From: Perca fluviatilis
Taxonomy: Eukaryota; Chordata; Actinopteri; Perciformes; Percidae
NCBI RefSeq assembly: GCF_010015445.1
Contig: NC_053114.1
Span: 20,239,724-20,303,723 of the forward strand
Length of the DNA stretch: 64,000 bases
Direction: 5' to 3'
Part shown: positions 14,288 to 26,964 of the stretch, piece by piece
How the letters are laid out: each line of letters begins with the position of its first letter
How positions within the stretch are numbered: position 1 is the first letter of the stretch
Notes under the pieces: model-generated
The model's input: the letters and a program-made list of their open reading frames with translations, nothing else
The model's database searches: none
Told to the model about the DNA's origin: nothing
Translations under genes and position numbers: made by a program

Positions 14288-14353
14288 GTGGTGATCCTCC
14301 CGATCACCACTGTCTTTGGCCGGTCCCATCTGGATCAGCAGGCGCAGCAGCAA
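14288..14353 (-). pseudogene. mrps28: mrps28 fragment, inverted piece
   Basis: Reading the reverse strand from 14353 gives [17 protein letters not shown] followed, one base out of frame, by VIGRI. In vertebrate MRPS28 this stretch precedes the conserved core, and it is the very stretch missing from the plus-strand copy next to it (which runs SFASLLRRS directly to LLIGRIF). The two parts therefore look like products of one inversion or foldback rearrangement of the same captured sequence. Confidence 0.65.
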
Positions 14354-14691
14354 GGCAAAGCTGTGTTCCTTCCCGGGGGAAAAGACGCTGCCGCCGGCAG
14401 CTTTGCCTCGCTGCTGCGCCGGTCCCTGCTGATCGGGAGGATCTTCTACGTAGTCCAGGACGACCTGTACGTCGATTTCAGCGGAAAGTTACATTGCCTT
14501 TGCCGGTGGCAGGCGGACGGAGAGGAGCTATTGTGGTGCGGGGCAGCAGAGTCCGTTTGCGGCTACAGGATCTGGAGCTCACTGCCTGCTTCCTGGGAGC
14601 CAAAACCGACACCAAGAAGCTGGAGGCCCAGGACGTACTGCTGGGCCTGCTGGAGGGAAGGGAAGCCCGGCAGAACCAGTACCAGGATTGA
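14354..14691 (+). pseudogene. mrps28: mrps28 pseudogene (mitochondrial ribosomal protein S28 fragment)
   Basis: The first frame encodes [36 protein letters not shown] and ADGE. A shift near 14520-14530 moves to a frame encoding [40 protein letters not shown] and a stop at 14689-14691. This matches the C-terminal half of vertebrate mitochondrial small-subunit protein MRPS28 block by block (GRIF-IV-DLYIDF-GKFHCVC, then RVRLRL-DLELT-FLGA-TDT-LEA). The functional protein works in the mitochondrial small ribosomal subunit. Here it is disabled by a frameshift, an internal gap (residues equivalent to [11 protein letters not shown] are missing) and loss of the 5' end. A partial second copy of its upstream part (aagctgtattcctgcccggg) lies at 14800-14850. 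About 100 codons run without an intron, so capture could be from mRNA or from a single exon. Confidence 0.75.
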
Positions 14692-15199
14692 GCGGAGAGG
14701 ACTCTCACAGCCTGCTGAAGTTTAAATCACAGGTTTCTTAAAAGGAGTCTGGCGGGACGCGGACTGTGGATGACGAAACATGACCGGGGGACCACCGCAG
14801 CAGCTAGGCGAAGCTGTATTCCTGCCCGGGGGAGGAGATGCTGCTGCCGGCCGGAAATCTCCACCTCCCGCTGACATCTGGACTGGATCACTTTGAAAGT
14901 CGAGATCTCGAGTTTGAAAGTCGAGATCTTGAGTTTAGTGTTTGCCCCCCAGTACGTGTTTTTATTTATTTATTTTTCTTCGTTTTTTCTTGTTTTGTTT
15001 TCTGCAGCTCGTGCGCGGGGAGGGGGAAGGGGAGAACGCTATATATGCGTGTGCCTGAGCAGTGATTGACAGGCAGATAGACCACCCCTGTGGCCCTGAT
15101 TGGAGAAAATCGACCGGGAGCGGTGGAATTTTGCCGATGGCACTACAGGCTGTAGGTGGTGCCAGAGGAGCTGTCTTTTTTTTTTTTTTACATAATTCA

Positions 15200-15927
15200 T
15201 GTAGTTCCACTGGAACATAGGGTCAGTTTCAGCAAATATGACAGAAAGTTAGTTTTATAAGACTTACCTACTGCATCTTTAACGACCGTTATCTACCGGA
15301 CCGAATAGCAACGCAGATTTTGGTGCCTGCGCTTCTCTCTGATGCTCCTAAACTGATGTTAGAGTCAACCGAAACATCGCTGCACGGGACGCTAGTTAAC
15401 ACTACGCTTGGCAGCAGGTAACGTTAGCCTACCGCTAGCTAGCAGTTGGAGTAAACACGGTTACAATGCTGACAACTAAACGGTGTAAAAGTTTGTCTCT
15501 ATTTCACTGTGTAGGATTCCAACACGAGACGTACGACAGTCTGTAGCTGCAGCTGCCATTGTCTGAAAAAAAACACATATGTTGCGTTCACTTGAAATAC
15601 GCCTCGCCAGTTTCATGCTGCATTAATTTTATTGTAAAATATCCTTTTCCCATGCAGTGGCTGTTTTTGTCATTTAGCAGAAATTTACTGGTGAAATAAA
15701 TAAGAGGCTCAACATTTATTTAACTTTATATAATTTATTTATTTTTATAACTATTTTACTGAAATGGTTATCAGAAATAATTTGTTTTTAAAAAAGACTA
15801 AAATGTTTTGACTAAAACTAGACTAAAATGACGAGACTTTTAGTCGACTAAAACTTGACTACCAACAATTTTTGGCACAAGACTAAGACTAAGACTAAAT
15901 TAAAAATAGGTGACAAAATTAACACTA
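15200..15927. mobile_element. hAT element, one end (other end not found)
   Basis: The right terminus gacaaaattaacacta at 15912-15927, with upstream ttttagtcgactaaaact and repeats of gactaagactaa, is a typical fish hAT end. The left part begins in repeat-like sequence (acataggg-tcagtttcagca, acagaaagttagttttataa) known from fish MITEs. No left terminus or 8-bp duplication could be matched, so the copy is truncated or rearranged inside the larger inverted-repeat element. Confidence 0.5.
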
Positions 15928-16004
15928 CCCCCAGTACATCGGGGGGTTTTTTTCTTCGTTTTTTTTTTCCTCCATGTCACCTCCGGGGCTCCTCCGTACT
16001 AAAT

Positions 16005-16940
16005 TTGAATGAGCAGAAATTCTATCAAAAAATGTATGAACAGCTTGAGTTTCTCAGTTTTTTTTAATGACGCAATTGAATGCACTGTTAACAAGCTTAC
16101 AAGTTACCTGAAAGCATCATAAAGTCCCGTAGGAGTGCACATGCTTTCCCTATGTTGTTTGAGTCCATAACTTACTCACGGGGAAGGCAAAATATTGCTA
16201 CACCAGTGACTTTAGGGATTTTCTTTTGTTTCTCCGTCATCTCCGACTCTGGCAGTGGTCATGGGGTCTAGAAAAGTGCAGCTGCAGGGTACCGGTAAGC
16301 TAATGTTACCCTGTGTCTTTAGCTGCATGCTACCAGCCAGTAAGCTACCCTGTCTGCGGGGATTTCACCTTATTGAATACTGTGGTTAACATGGGCTAAG
16401 TCGTTCTGTCGGTCTGTGCTCTGTTGGCCTTCAGTTCATCTCTCCATATTTTATAAGCATTTAGGTAATCGTTTACATTTGAAATGTCACAGGAAAACTA
16501 TATAAACATTTGCTACTCCCATCGCCGCATGTCACCCTATTTGTCAATGCGCCAATGACAGTAAATAGGGCAGACATCAGCTGATTCCGATGTCTAGCCG
16601 ATGCATTCCTACTTTTAGCGCGTAATACAGAGCCAGCATATTTTCACATATAAATGGGTGAATTAGGGGTTTATTTCAACCAAACCAGAGTGGTGATTGT
16701 TGGAATAGTGGAAAGACGAACCAAGGCGGCATTTCATAGTTTTATTTTGTTTTTGTTGACTTTGAATAAAATGTTTTTTCCGATGATAAAATTACTATTT
16801 ATTTCTGGTAGGATTGGCGCTAGCGATTTTGGGGCTATTTCATGTTTTAAAAAAAGGATCTTACTCTTTAACAAAAGGTCGACCCCTGTTGGGATCCTTT
16901 CCATAATGTTGTCAGACACTTGCCTTATACTGTACCAATT
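16005..16940. other. Intergenic, no recognised feature
   Basis: The open frame at 16654-16956 is AT-driven with no domain. A patch at 16575-16605 (cagctgattccgatgtctag) resembles hAT subterminal sequence but is too short to claim. Confidence 0.5.
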
Positions 16941-16945
16941 TTTAG

Positions 16946-17102
16946 TTACCCTTTAATGGTGGGAGGAAAACGGAGGACCCAGAGAAAACCCACTCGAACA
17001 CAGAAAGAACATGCAAACTCCTCACAAGGAATCAAATCCAGTACTAGGCAGTGCCTACTTGCTGTGAGGCAGTGCCAACTACTGAGCCACCGTGCCACCA
17101 GT
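16946..17102 (-). repeat. Retroelement 3' region (RTE-like), minus strand
   Basis: The blocks ggtgggaggaaaacggagga, agaaaacccactcgaacaca, gaacatgcaaactcctcaca and tgagccaccgtgccacc are the reverse of a very common fish retroelement or SINE module, which in sense orientation reads gtttgcatgttctcc and gtgggttttctccg. I associate it with RTE-type LINE tails (Expander/Rex3-like), but the name is from memory. Confidence 0.55.
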
Positions 17103-17177
17103 TGATATACTGTATAATAACTTGACTTCCTAACCACCTCCACATAAGGGTTTTCAACCAAATTCATTCGAATTTTG

Positions 17178-17399
17178 TAGGGCTGTCCTCGACTAAAGAA
17201 ATTCTTAGTCGACTAACACTTAAACTGCAAAAGCACCACTTTAAATCTTGTGTTTACCATAAATGTGCTCATGTTTCTTAGAAATGAGTAATTAAGCATG
17301 AATAAGCATAAAAAATGACTAATGAACTAAAGAAATCTTAGTCGACTAAGACCAAAACGACCGATTAGTCGACTAATCGACTAAGAGGTGGCAGCCCTA
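17178..17399. mobile_element. Short hAT MITE
   Basis: A 222-bp element with ends TAGGGCTGTCCTCGACTAAA and GTGGCAGCCCTA, and internal ttagtcgactaa motifs in both orientations. It is flanked by GAATTTTG (17170-17177) and GAATGGTG (17400-17407), an 8-bp duplication with two mismatches. No coding capacity. Confidence 0.75.
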
Positions 17400-17407
17400 G
17401 AATGGTG

Positions 17408-19270
<1,863 letters not shown>

Positions 19271-19624
19271 GGGGGCGGGGTGTTAAAAGTTAAAAACAAA
19301 AAAGATTTGAACGTGTACATTTTTCCATGTGCACGCCTGAACTAATCTGCTCATTAAGATAATAATCTACATACATTAGATATTTTATCTATTACTTATG
19401 ATTTAAGGATCTGATATCTGATTTGTAATACAAAATGTCACAGTCTAATAATAATCACTTGCCTAAACCAAATTTTCAAGTGAACTATTGAATTCTTTTT
19501 CTTAATTTTTCAGCCACAGAGTCATGCATGTGCAGATCAACATAAATATTGTAGTAAGAAGATCAAGATGCCTTTGGATTTAGATTTTGAGGAAAGATCG
19601 TGAAATTCTGCTGTTCTGTGAATA

Positions 19625-19760
19625 TTTTTAATTCAATTCAATTTTATTTATAGTATCAAATCATAACAAGAGTTAATTAGTCTCATACCTATTTGTCATA
19701 CTGTGCTAAAGGATCACGAGACCAACATAGGGCCTGCCTTACTATTAATTGTGAGTATGA
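19625..19760 (-). repeat. LINE 3' tail, minus strand
   Basis: Begins ttcaattcaattttattta, the reverse of the taaataaaattgaattgaa tail common on fish LINEs, followed by agtatcaaatcataacaaga. Only the terminal 3' region is left. Confidence 0.5.
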
Positions 19761-20088
19761 GGCAGTTACACTTTGCAGTTCTTTGGATTTGTGTTCTACA
19801 ATACTAAGTAAGTTTATAGAAACCGTGGACAAAGAGTTGTATGGATTTGTTGTTTAGTTTTCATTGATGCCTACAGTCTCTTGGGTGGTGTATTAAAAAG
19901 TAGAATATGTTTACTTAGCTAAATGTCGTATAAACCTCAATCAAAGTGTAGCTTTGACCTGACAATCGCAACCCAGTTGTCCTTAATTTATATCTGTACT
20001 TATATGCACATACAGTAGTACAGTAATTTGCATCCTTGCTAATGTGACAGTTTTTTACACTTTTGTCAAAGGGGGATCTAGATTATAC

Positions 20089-20510
20089 TAGGACTTTGAC
20101 TCCGAACTTCGTTATTCGAATATAATTTGAATATTTCAAAAAATAATGATATTCAAACAAATATTAGGCAGCCCTTAATATTCAAACCTGTTATGGGCAT
20201 TATGTTTTGTAAATGTGTTTGCTTTTAAACGTTTTCCATTCAGATTCCGAGGCTTTTTCACGCATTTCAAAATGTAACTACACGTCGTGGCGACGCACGT
20301 CGCTTGGCCGTGGCTTGCATTCTCCCCCGACTCATTTCCTGGTTCTCCTTCTCCATAAACGATGTGAAATCAAGGAGAGGGTTAACTTTCCTGCTCCAGA
20401 TGTCTCACCGTGGTCAGAAAGAACAGGGGAGACGCTTTGTTCCTCTCACTATGACTCTAGAGTCGCTACTCACTCTGACGCTACTGGTAATCACCGTCAC
20501 TCTCTCACTC

Positions 20511-20548
<38 letters not shown>

Positions 20549-20635
20549 TATATATAATATTATTAATAAATATTTGAATATTAAAATTAATAAAAAAACT
20601 TTGAATATGATTTATGGGCAAAAGTCAAATCCCCA
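20089..20635. mobile_element. Non-autonomous hAT transposon with perfect 8-bp duplication
   Basis: Left end TAGGACTTTGACTCCGAACT; right end, in reverse, TGGGGATTTGACTTTTGCCC. GATTATAC flanks both sides (20081-20088 and 20636-20643). The subterminal regions are rich in attcgaata and aatattcaaat. A (CA)n run sits at about 20513-20546. The 547-bp length and lack of a frame make it a MITE. Confidence 0.85.
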
Positions 20636-21152
20636 GATTATACCGTTACAAACTTGACAGCTTGGCTTGTTTGATGGCTGTACTTTAGGTTATAGTGTAA
20701 ATTCATGGATCACTGTCAGATTGTATCAGCCAGTCCTATAGGAAGCTTAGTGTGAACAGCACATATCCAAAAGTCATTTCCTTCACAATGTAACACCATG
20801 CTGCTAAAGTGACAGACAGACCACTCTCACTAAGAATCTCCTGCTAGTGCCTGGGGAATGAAAATGCACTAAACACAGTGAAACCCAATCTCGTTTTTCA
20901 TAATCATTCCTGGGATTTTCTTCGGTCTCCAAATGCAGGAGTGACATTAAGGCCAATAGCAGCAGGGTGAGCCCATAGTTAGATTTCCACCCTATCAGAC
21001 CATAGTCATTCTGGGAGTCCATTCAGCCTTTGCTATCAACTACCCCATACCCCACCCCCCACCACATACACACCCACACACACAATCCAGCCCACGTCTG
21101 AATGCTTAACTGGACAAATAACTGACAGAAGGAACATTTAAATTCACAAAAA

Positions 21153-21154
<2 letters not shown>

Positions 21155-21194
<40 letters not shown>
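21155..21194. repeat. (CA)20 microsatellite
   Basis: Forty bases of uninterrupted CA, in a broader CA/CCCA-rich stretch from 21050. Confidence 0.95.
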
Positions 21195-21196
<2 letters not shown>

Positions 21197-21609
21197 AAGT
21201 CAAGCAATCTAGGCTAATCAAGGCTAATCTAGGGAGCCATCCTACAGGAAGGATGAAAAGTTAATCTAATATTAGTAACCTCTTCATTCTGTAATTTTTG
21301 AGCTGAATGTGTTTTCTCAATGGGTTTGCTGTCCATGCACTGAACGTCCACTGCAAAGCCACGCGAAGACATCCATGTCAGTATCAACATGTGCAATGCC
21401 TAACTGTATGCAGGAGGTGAAAACAGCTTCACAAATGTGTCCTCTCAAGGGGTCTCAAGAAAATGTAATTATGCTGATCCGGATCTCCATCCTCTAGGAG
21501 ATTCAGCCTCTTCTTTTGTCTCTATCCTTCTGTGTGCTTGTTTATTCTCCTATCTGTGTGAATGATGTGCTTCAGTTTAGCTTATTGTGTATCTGTGCAA
21601 CCTGTCCTC

Positions 21610-21898
21610 TTTCCAGATTTGCATGGTGGAGGGGAGGTTGTGTGGCTCAGAGCTAGCTGTCCTCCCCTCGCCCTGTTAGTTAGGCTATTCTGTACAAACG
21701 TCTATTGCATGTCTGCCCGTGCAGGGAGGAAGAACCCTCCTCAGTTGCCCTCCCTGAGGTTTTTTTGGGGAAGTTTTTCGTATCCGATGCAAGGATCGAT
21801 AAGGACAGAGGGTGTTGTATGCTGTACAGATTGTAAAGCCTCTTGAGGCAAAATTGTGATTTGTGATATTGGGCTATTTAAATAAAATTGTCACTTGA
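21610..21898 (+). mobile_element. Retroelement 3' end (Rex1/L2-like UTR)
   Basis: The segments cctccctgaggtttttttgg, ggaagtttttcgtatccgat, aggacagagggtgttgtatg, gtacagattgtaaagcctct and gatattgggctatttaaata form a familiar fish LINE 3' UTR ending shortly after an aataaaa signal. There is no reverse-transcriptase sequence upstream, so only the 3' end was inserted. Confidence 0.6.
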
Positions 21899-21944
21899 CA
21901 GCAGCATGTTGGAGGCTGTTCTATTTCTGCATACAGGCCATTGC

Positions 21945-22690
21945 TAGGGTTGGGTAACGTTCAAATTTTTTCCCTGTGCCGATAATGGTACCTGGAATTC
22001 GGTTCCGGTACACAACGGTACCTTTTTTTGGTACTTTCCCTCTGTAATGAGAAAAAATTTATTTCAGTTGTAAACATAATTTCTAACCTATTTATACTAT
22101 TTACTTTAGAACATTTTGTTATTTATTTATAAGATTTTACACTCCCAAACCTGTCCCTACAACCTATCAAATAATTATTTCTTACACTTAACTGGAACTT
22201 TTATTCATGTATTTGTATCTTATTCCATTTTTATTTTCTATCCCTTGTTAAACTGCTCTTTAATGTTTTATCCAAAGCGTTTTGAATTGCCTTGTTGCTG
22301 AAATGTGCTATAGAAATAAAGATGCCATGCCTTACAATCTCAACCTGTCAGTCAGTCACCAGGGCATAGGAGAACACTGGTGTGCCTGTCAGAGGAAATG
22401 TAACTGCACCGCGACCACTTTTGGCTAGCCATTAATATTAGTGTAACGATTGTCTTGACTCACTGGGACTTAACAAGCTGCTAAGTCGACGTAGCTTCGC
22501 TCCGTCCCCACCACAGCTCTACGTGTGTGTCGGAGCTCCACTCTCTGTCAACATGCAGAGAGGAGAGATAAGCGTACGCACTTTCAGGTACCGAAATTTG
22601 GCACCGTTTGATTCAACGTGAATCAGTCCTTGGCAGTACCGACATAATTCTGTCGGTACCCAAAAAAAGTACAGTGTTCAGTACCCAACC
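21945..22690. mobile_element. hAT-like element (GGTTGGGTA ends) containing a LINE tail
   Basis: Left end TAGGGTTGGGTAACGTTC; right end CAGTACCCAACC. The subterminal regions are full of ggtacc-based palindromes (ggttccggtacacaacggta; tctgtcggtacccaaa). It is a non-autonomous element of about 746 bp. A target duplication could not be confirmed on the right flank. An L2-like LINE tail lies in the middle. Confidence 0.6.
22175..22336 (+). mobile_element. L2-like LINE 3' UTR fragment
   Basis: The segments aactgctctttaatgtttta, ttttgaattgccttgttgct and gaaatgtgctatagaaataa match the 3' ends at 600-706 and 60590-60680. The ccttg tail is reduced to gatgccatgcctta. It lies wholly inside the ggtacc-rich element. 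Confidence 0.75.
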
Positions 22691-23611
22691 ACGGCACCTT
22701 ATATTATTTTTTTTTTCTCCATTTGTGTAGCTTTTTGCCAATCCTTTTGTTTTGCTCCACCTTTTTTGTCTCCATTTTTGCTCCGTGTGAATCAAGCGCT
22801 CATTATAGTATATTGCTTGTGGCTTGTGATGACTTGAAAGGAGCAACAGGCAATTCCACTCTGTGTAGTTGTTTCTCTGGAAAGTAACTGGCAGCAATAT
22901 GCTTTCTGTGCTGGCAGGGATAATCCCTGCTGCCTGCTACTAAAGTGAGGGCGTGATGTGTTTGCATGTTGGACATAGCACTGAGAAAGTGTGGGCTTGC
23001 ATTTCTGTTACATTTACTGGAGCATTGATGGTCAATGTCAAAGACTCAGAAATAGTTGCTGAAGTGTGGCACAAGCACAAGCTACACCAAGTTTTTCTTA
23101 ATCCTGTTATGATGTAATCTGCGATGGCTGCCAGGGAGTTTTCTTCCCTCTCCCACGGCAGCAATGCCTGGTTTTAAACTTCTAATGATGATCAGGGCTC
23201 CTGGCATTACTACCCTGAAAATTTTTTTTGCTCCTTCTGTATCGACCAACAAATTCTTTCCTGCTATAAATGTGAGGTTGTATAAAAGTGGCCAGGTTTG
23301 TCAATAGCTAGTCTGACTCTGCCCTCACAAGAACAAAAGCATTTGTCGTTTGTTTAATTCCTTGTGGTCAGTAGTTTTTTTGCCTGAACCTAACCGAATC
23401 TTAACTGATGAGAAAACAGTTATATGGATCTTTGGGTCATTTTGTAAAGTAATGACAAATCACACATTTGTTTAATTGGAGGAATTGTTGGTAAGTCTAA
23501 AGAGACTATGAACATCCATCTTCATAAGAATATGATTTTTTTTGGACTAATTAATGTCAATGATGGGCAGTGGATTTAGCAGGTAAAAGTAGAGAGAAGT
23601 AGAGATAGAGG

Positions 23612-23612
<1 letters not shown>

Positions 23613-23655
<43 letters not shown>
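23613..23655. repeat. (AG)n microsatellite
   Basis: About 43 bp of AG. The two serine/leucine-rich reverse frames across it are repeat artefacts. Confidence 0.95.
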
Positions 23656-23658
<3 letters not shown>

Positions 23659-23659
23659 A

Positions 23660-25225
23660 AATACTCCTGGGAGAAGGGGCATATCTTCCTCTCCAATACG
23701 CATCAACAGGCCACAACCTGAGGGACAGTGAATGACCGACACACACAAAGTCTGAAGTTCTTCTTTCACAAATAATGTAAATAATGATGACTGTCCAAAA
23801 TGACATTGAAATGAATAGTTTTTGGTCAAAAAAATGCCAAATAAAATTCTGTGCAGGGTTCCCCTAATACAATCTGGCCAATTCCACCACTGGATACAAT
23901 CATGCAGATAGGGTAAGGTAGTGCTTGTTAAATGCTAATGATTATAATGACTGATTACAGTTATGAACAATAATAATTAGCACATGATCAATATTATTAT
24001 AGTAACCTCTCAATCAATATACAAAACAATTCCATAGGCCAAGACAGAATGGGATGGATGGATGTTGACTCGGATTATTAAATGTTCAGTATACTCACAA
24101 TTCAACATTCACTCAAAATATCACTAACATAACTGTTCAAACAGTATAACGTTATGGCAATGAACTAGTTAGTTCCATCAAAAATATATTTATTTATAAT
24201 TATTTACAATTAATTAATATGTCTTCAGGTCACCAACTGCATCAATGAAGATGTAAGAGATAATTAGAAAAAGGTAAAAGCATGCAGTAAGTCTAGTAAA
24301 GCATTAAACCTTTGAACTGAGCACAACCCAATTTTGCAATGAATGCATTTTAAAATAGGAAACAAGGGTTATATACCCAAAACAAAACAAATAACAGACA
24401 GTTTATCTAAGTACGCACTATAAGTGTATACGTGTTTGTTATGCTGTTCATTAAACCCTTTTTTCTGTTATTGAAGTCTTTCAACTCTGAGCTTCATTCC
24501 CAGTGGAAGAGAAAGAAGAGAAAGAAAGTGAATTGGTAAAATTACTTTTTTTAACTTAATGATTACAATTACTGGTAATCAACCAAGCTGTAATACAAAA
24601 CAAATAAAGTGTAGACCGATCAAAAAGAACGAACTTTATCAAAACAATCTTTGAATCAAAACTATAATCCTACCAGGATTGCAGTGGCTGTAATACATGA
24701 TGCCATTAATTGCAAATATGATGAATGCTGCTTTTTGGATGGGTGACTTCCAGGAAAATTGCTTTCTCGGATAGAACTACTAAATGACAACCGTGTCCTT
24801 GCCAATAAAAAACATAGATTCTAGTCTGTAACTGGCTCAATCGCCCCATTGCCTGTGGCATCCTGATAAAAATCACTTAAGTCATTGACTAAAACGTAAG
24901 CAGGTTAATGCTAGAGGTGACTTCTCCTGCTTAGCATAATTTGCTTATTACCCAGGCAAATAAACAAACCATTGATCACAGCGGTCCCTGACAGAAAGTA
25001 GATTAGAGGGAAGGAACCAGGATCAGGTACATGTGTATTATACCATCATGATCTAAATGGTCACACTGTGGTCTACTGTGACCCATCAATCCTAGACACA
25101 CTTTATATGCCCACTAGCTCTTTTAGAGGCATGACTTTCAGTAATCTTCAGAAAACCTTACAGCACAAAGAACAACATGTAGCATTACAATATAATGCAA
25201 AACACTAAGAAATTCCTTCTACATT
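23660..25225. other. Intergenic, no recognised feature
   Basis: AT-rich, no gene or repeat family identified. Confidence 0.55.
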
Positions 25226-25852
25226 AATTGGGGATGCGAGTTTTTTTATCGATAGCCGACCCCATTAACCAAATCGTCAACTGTTAACCGACAAGCAAGC
25301 AACAGAGTGCCAGTTCGCCTGTACAGGAGGCTTTGACATAATTTCCGCACTCCGTGTCCGCGGACAGCTGCTTACTTGTACCAATCACGCAGGCACGATG
25401 TTCCGCGCATTGTCGTGAACACATGCAGCCACTTTTCTGGAAACGCTCGCACGACCGACAAGTCTACAGTTTGTGGTGTGAGTGTATGTCTGAGCCTGTC
25501 TCAACCGCATCCCCCTGCAAGGTTGTCAGCTGTATGTCTGCCTGGCATACTATGTGTGTAGGACGGCCAATTTACCCCCAGGCCCTCATCGATAGTGGCA
25601 TGTGTCACGTAGCTCTCCGTTGTGTGCACCGTCCAACACGGACCCACAAGCAGAAAAAGAGCAGCTTAAAACGAAACGTGCAGTAGCAAGTTAACTAGCA
25701 GTTAAGAAATAGACTGTATAGCCTTTTTTTTTCTTTTATCATACAAAAATGTTTTATAACTTTTATTGTTTAACTGTTTAACTGCTAGTATTAAATCAAT
25801 CAAAACTATTATTGTAGGTTAACATTTGAACCATTAATCATAACATCTCTAA
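25226..25852. mobile_element. Degraded hAT-like element
   Basis: The right end aaccattaatcataacatct, finishing in CTCTA at 25852, and the left ggggatgcgagtttttttat with atcgatagccgacc and ccattaaccaaatcgtcaac are the ends of a fish hAT style built on taatcg/ggttaac motifs. The flanks acattaat and acattttc agree at five of eight positions. The interior frame at 25354-25686 shows no transposase signature. Confidence 0.45.
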
Positions 25853-26296
25853 CATTTTCATTATTGCCCTGGGATCTCCACCATCACTCTTACTTAACGT
25901 AGACAGTCCCACTCCTCCCAAACATAGTGATGAGTATGGCAGTAAGGCTGCCTCACAGACACTGCAAAACATTTAATTTGGACAGGTGTCGAGGAGGCTT
26001 GCAATAAGGGGACAGGCAGAGGCGTGGGTCAGAGCAAGTCTGCTGTACTGCAGATGTCAGGCTTGTCTTTCATTGACGTGGAAAGCCTGTATGCCTCCTT
26101 TCAATTTTACTTGTCAGACTGCAGCCAGTGCTGCAGCAGCATGACATGACTCCAGTTTGGATTTTCATCACTGAAGTTGTACCTTAATTCTATTAGTTGA
26201 AAAGCCATTGGTATTGGTGTGAATGCTTATGTCTCCCACTGTTACCCTGCCAATGCCTGTATTTGTACTGAATTACCTGTATTTGTAGTAGTATTA

Positions 26297-26858
26297 AGGC
26301 GGATTTATAGTAGTACATAGGCTCTACGCAGAGCGTATGCCGTAGTCTATGTAAATGGCCTACGCCATTGTGAGGATTTATACTTGCGTGCGCTGGTGTG
26401 TGTGCGTCATTCTACTGTATCACTTTAAGAGACTAACGGAGCCGATATGTATTGTGTGTGTGCATGGGGAGTGTGTGGTAGAGAAAGTGAAAGAGTGTTG
26501 CCGATGCGCTCCGGAGTGAGTACAGACTCTGGCGGTGGAGGCAGAAAAACAAAATGTACCCCGTGCCTTCTGACAACAGTCGGAAAGCTGTAGCAAGAAA
26601 AGCTCATCCTCTCTTCGATGTCACATTGTTCACGGGGAAAAAGCACCCGGAATGAGTAGGAAGAAATGCAACGCTACCAAGCCATGGCCAAGCGGAGTTG
26701 TTGCGTACTGCGTCTCTGTGACGTGAACTTACATTTCTGGGGAGGTGCATGTCAGGCTATATTGTAGGGTCCGTATGTACGCATACCTACATACGTACGT
26801 AGCTATGGCGTGGATTCAACGCAGAATAATAGTAAAAAAATTTAAAAAAAATCAGGCT
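26297..26858. mobile_element. PIF/Harbinger-like MITE
   Basis: The start AGGCGGATTTATAGTAGTAC follows TTA (26294-26296); the end AATCAGGCT precedes TTA (26859-26861), a 3-bp target as used by Harbinger elements. Internal tacgcagagcgtatgccgta and gtacgcatacctacatacgt repeats, with a G/C-rich middle, fit a common fish MITE. The right end contains an A-rich insertion. No transposase frame is present. Confidence 0.5.
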
Positions 26859-26964
26859 TTAGAGAAAACTCCAATTCAACAAACTTAATTATAATTGACC
26901 AGTCCCTGCCATTTTGGCCAATAACTGTCATAAGTCAGTTCAAATGAGATACTAATCAGGGATT

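Larger units (their letters stand above)
14257..14965. repeat. Inner inverted repeat bracketing the mrps28 pieces
   Basis: ACGTACTGGGGGGCAAACAC at about 14258-14277, extending to about 14285, is the reverse complement of GTGTTTGCCCCCCAGTACGT at about 14940-14960. A third related copy (gtactgggggcaaacactaa) stands at 14188. The gaaagtcgagatctcgag motif beside each arm is also duplicated. The arrangement is foldback-like and encloses the captured gene sequence almost exactly. Confidence 0.75.
14114..15999. mobile_element. Inverted-repeat DNA element carrying an mrps28 fragment
   Basis: The left end GTACGGAGCCCCGAAGGTGA and right end (read in reverse) GTACGGAGGAGCCCCGGAGG match apart from a 3-bp insertion, and continue through tgacatggaggaaaa. 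TAAAT flanks both sides (14109-14113 and 16000-16004), a possible 5-bp target duplication. Inside lie a second inverted pair, pieces of a host ribosomal protein gene and a hAT half. I cannot assign the superfamily; 5-bp duplications occur in few eukaryotic groups. Confidence 0.6.

Noticed and set aside
14065..14353. Phe-rich minus-strand frames
   Set aside because: They are A-tracts read in reverse; only the MGPAKD part is meaningful, and it is reported as an mrps28 fragment.
25354..25686. 110-codon cysteine-rich frame
   Set aside because: It lies inside a degraded hAT-like element and shows no domain.
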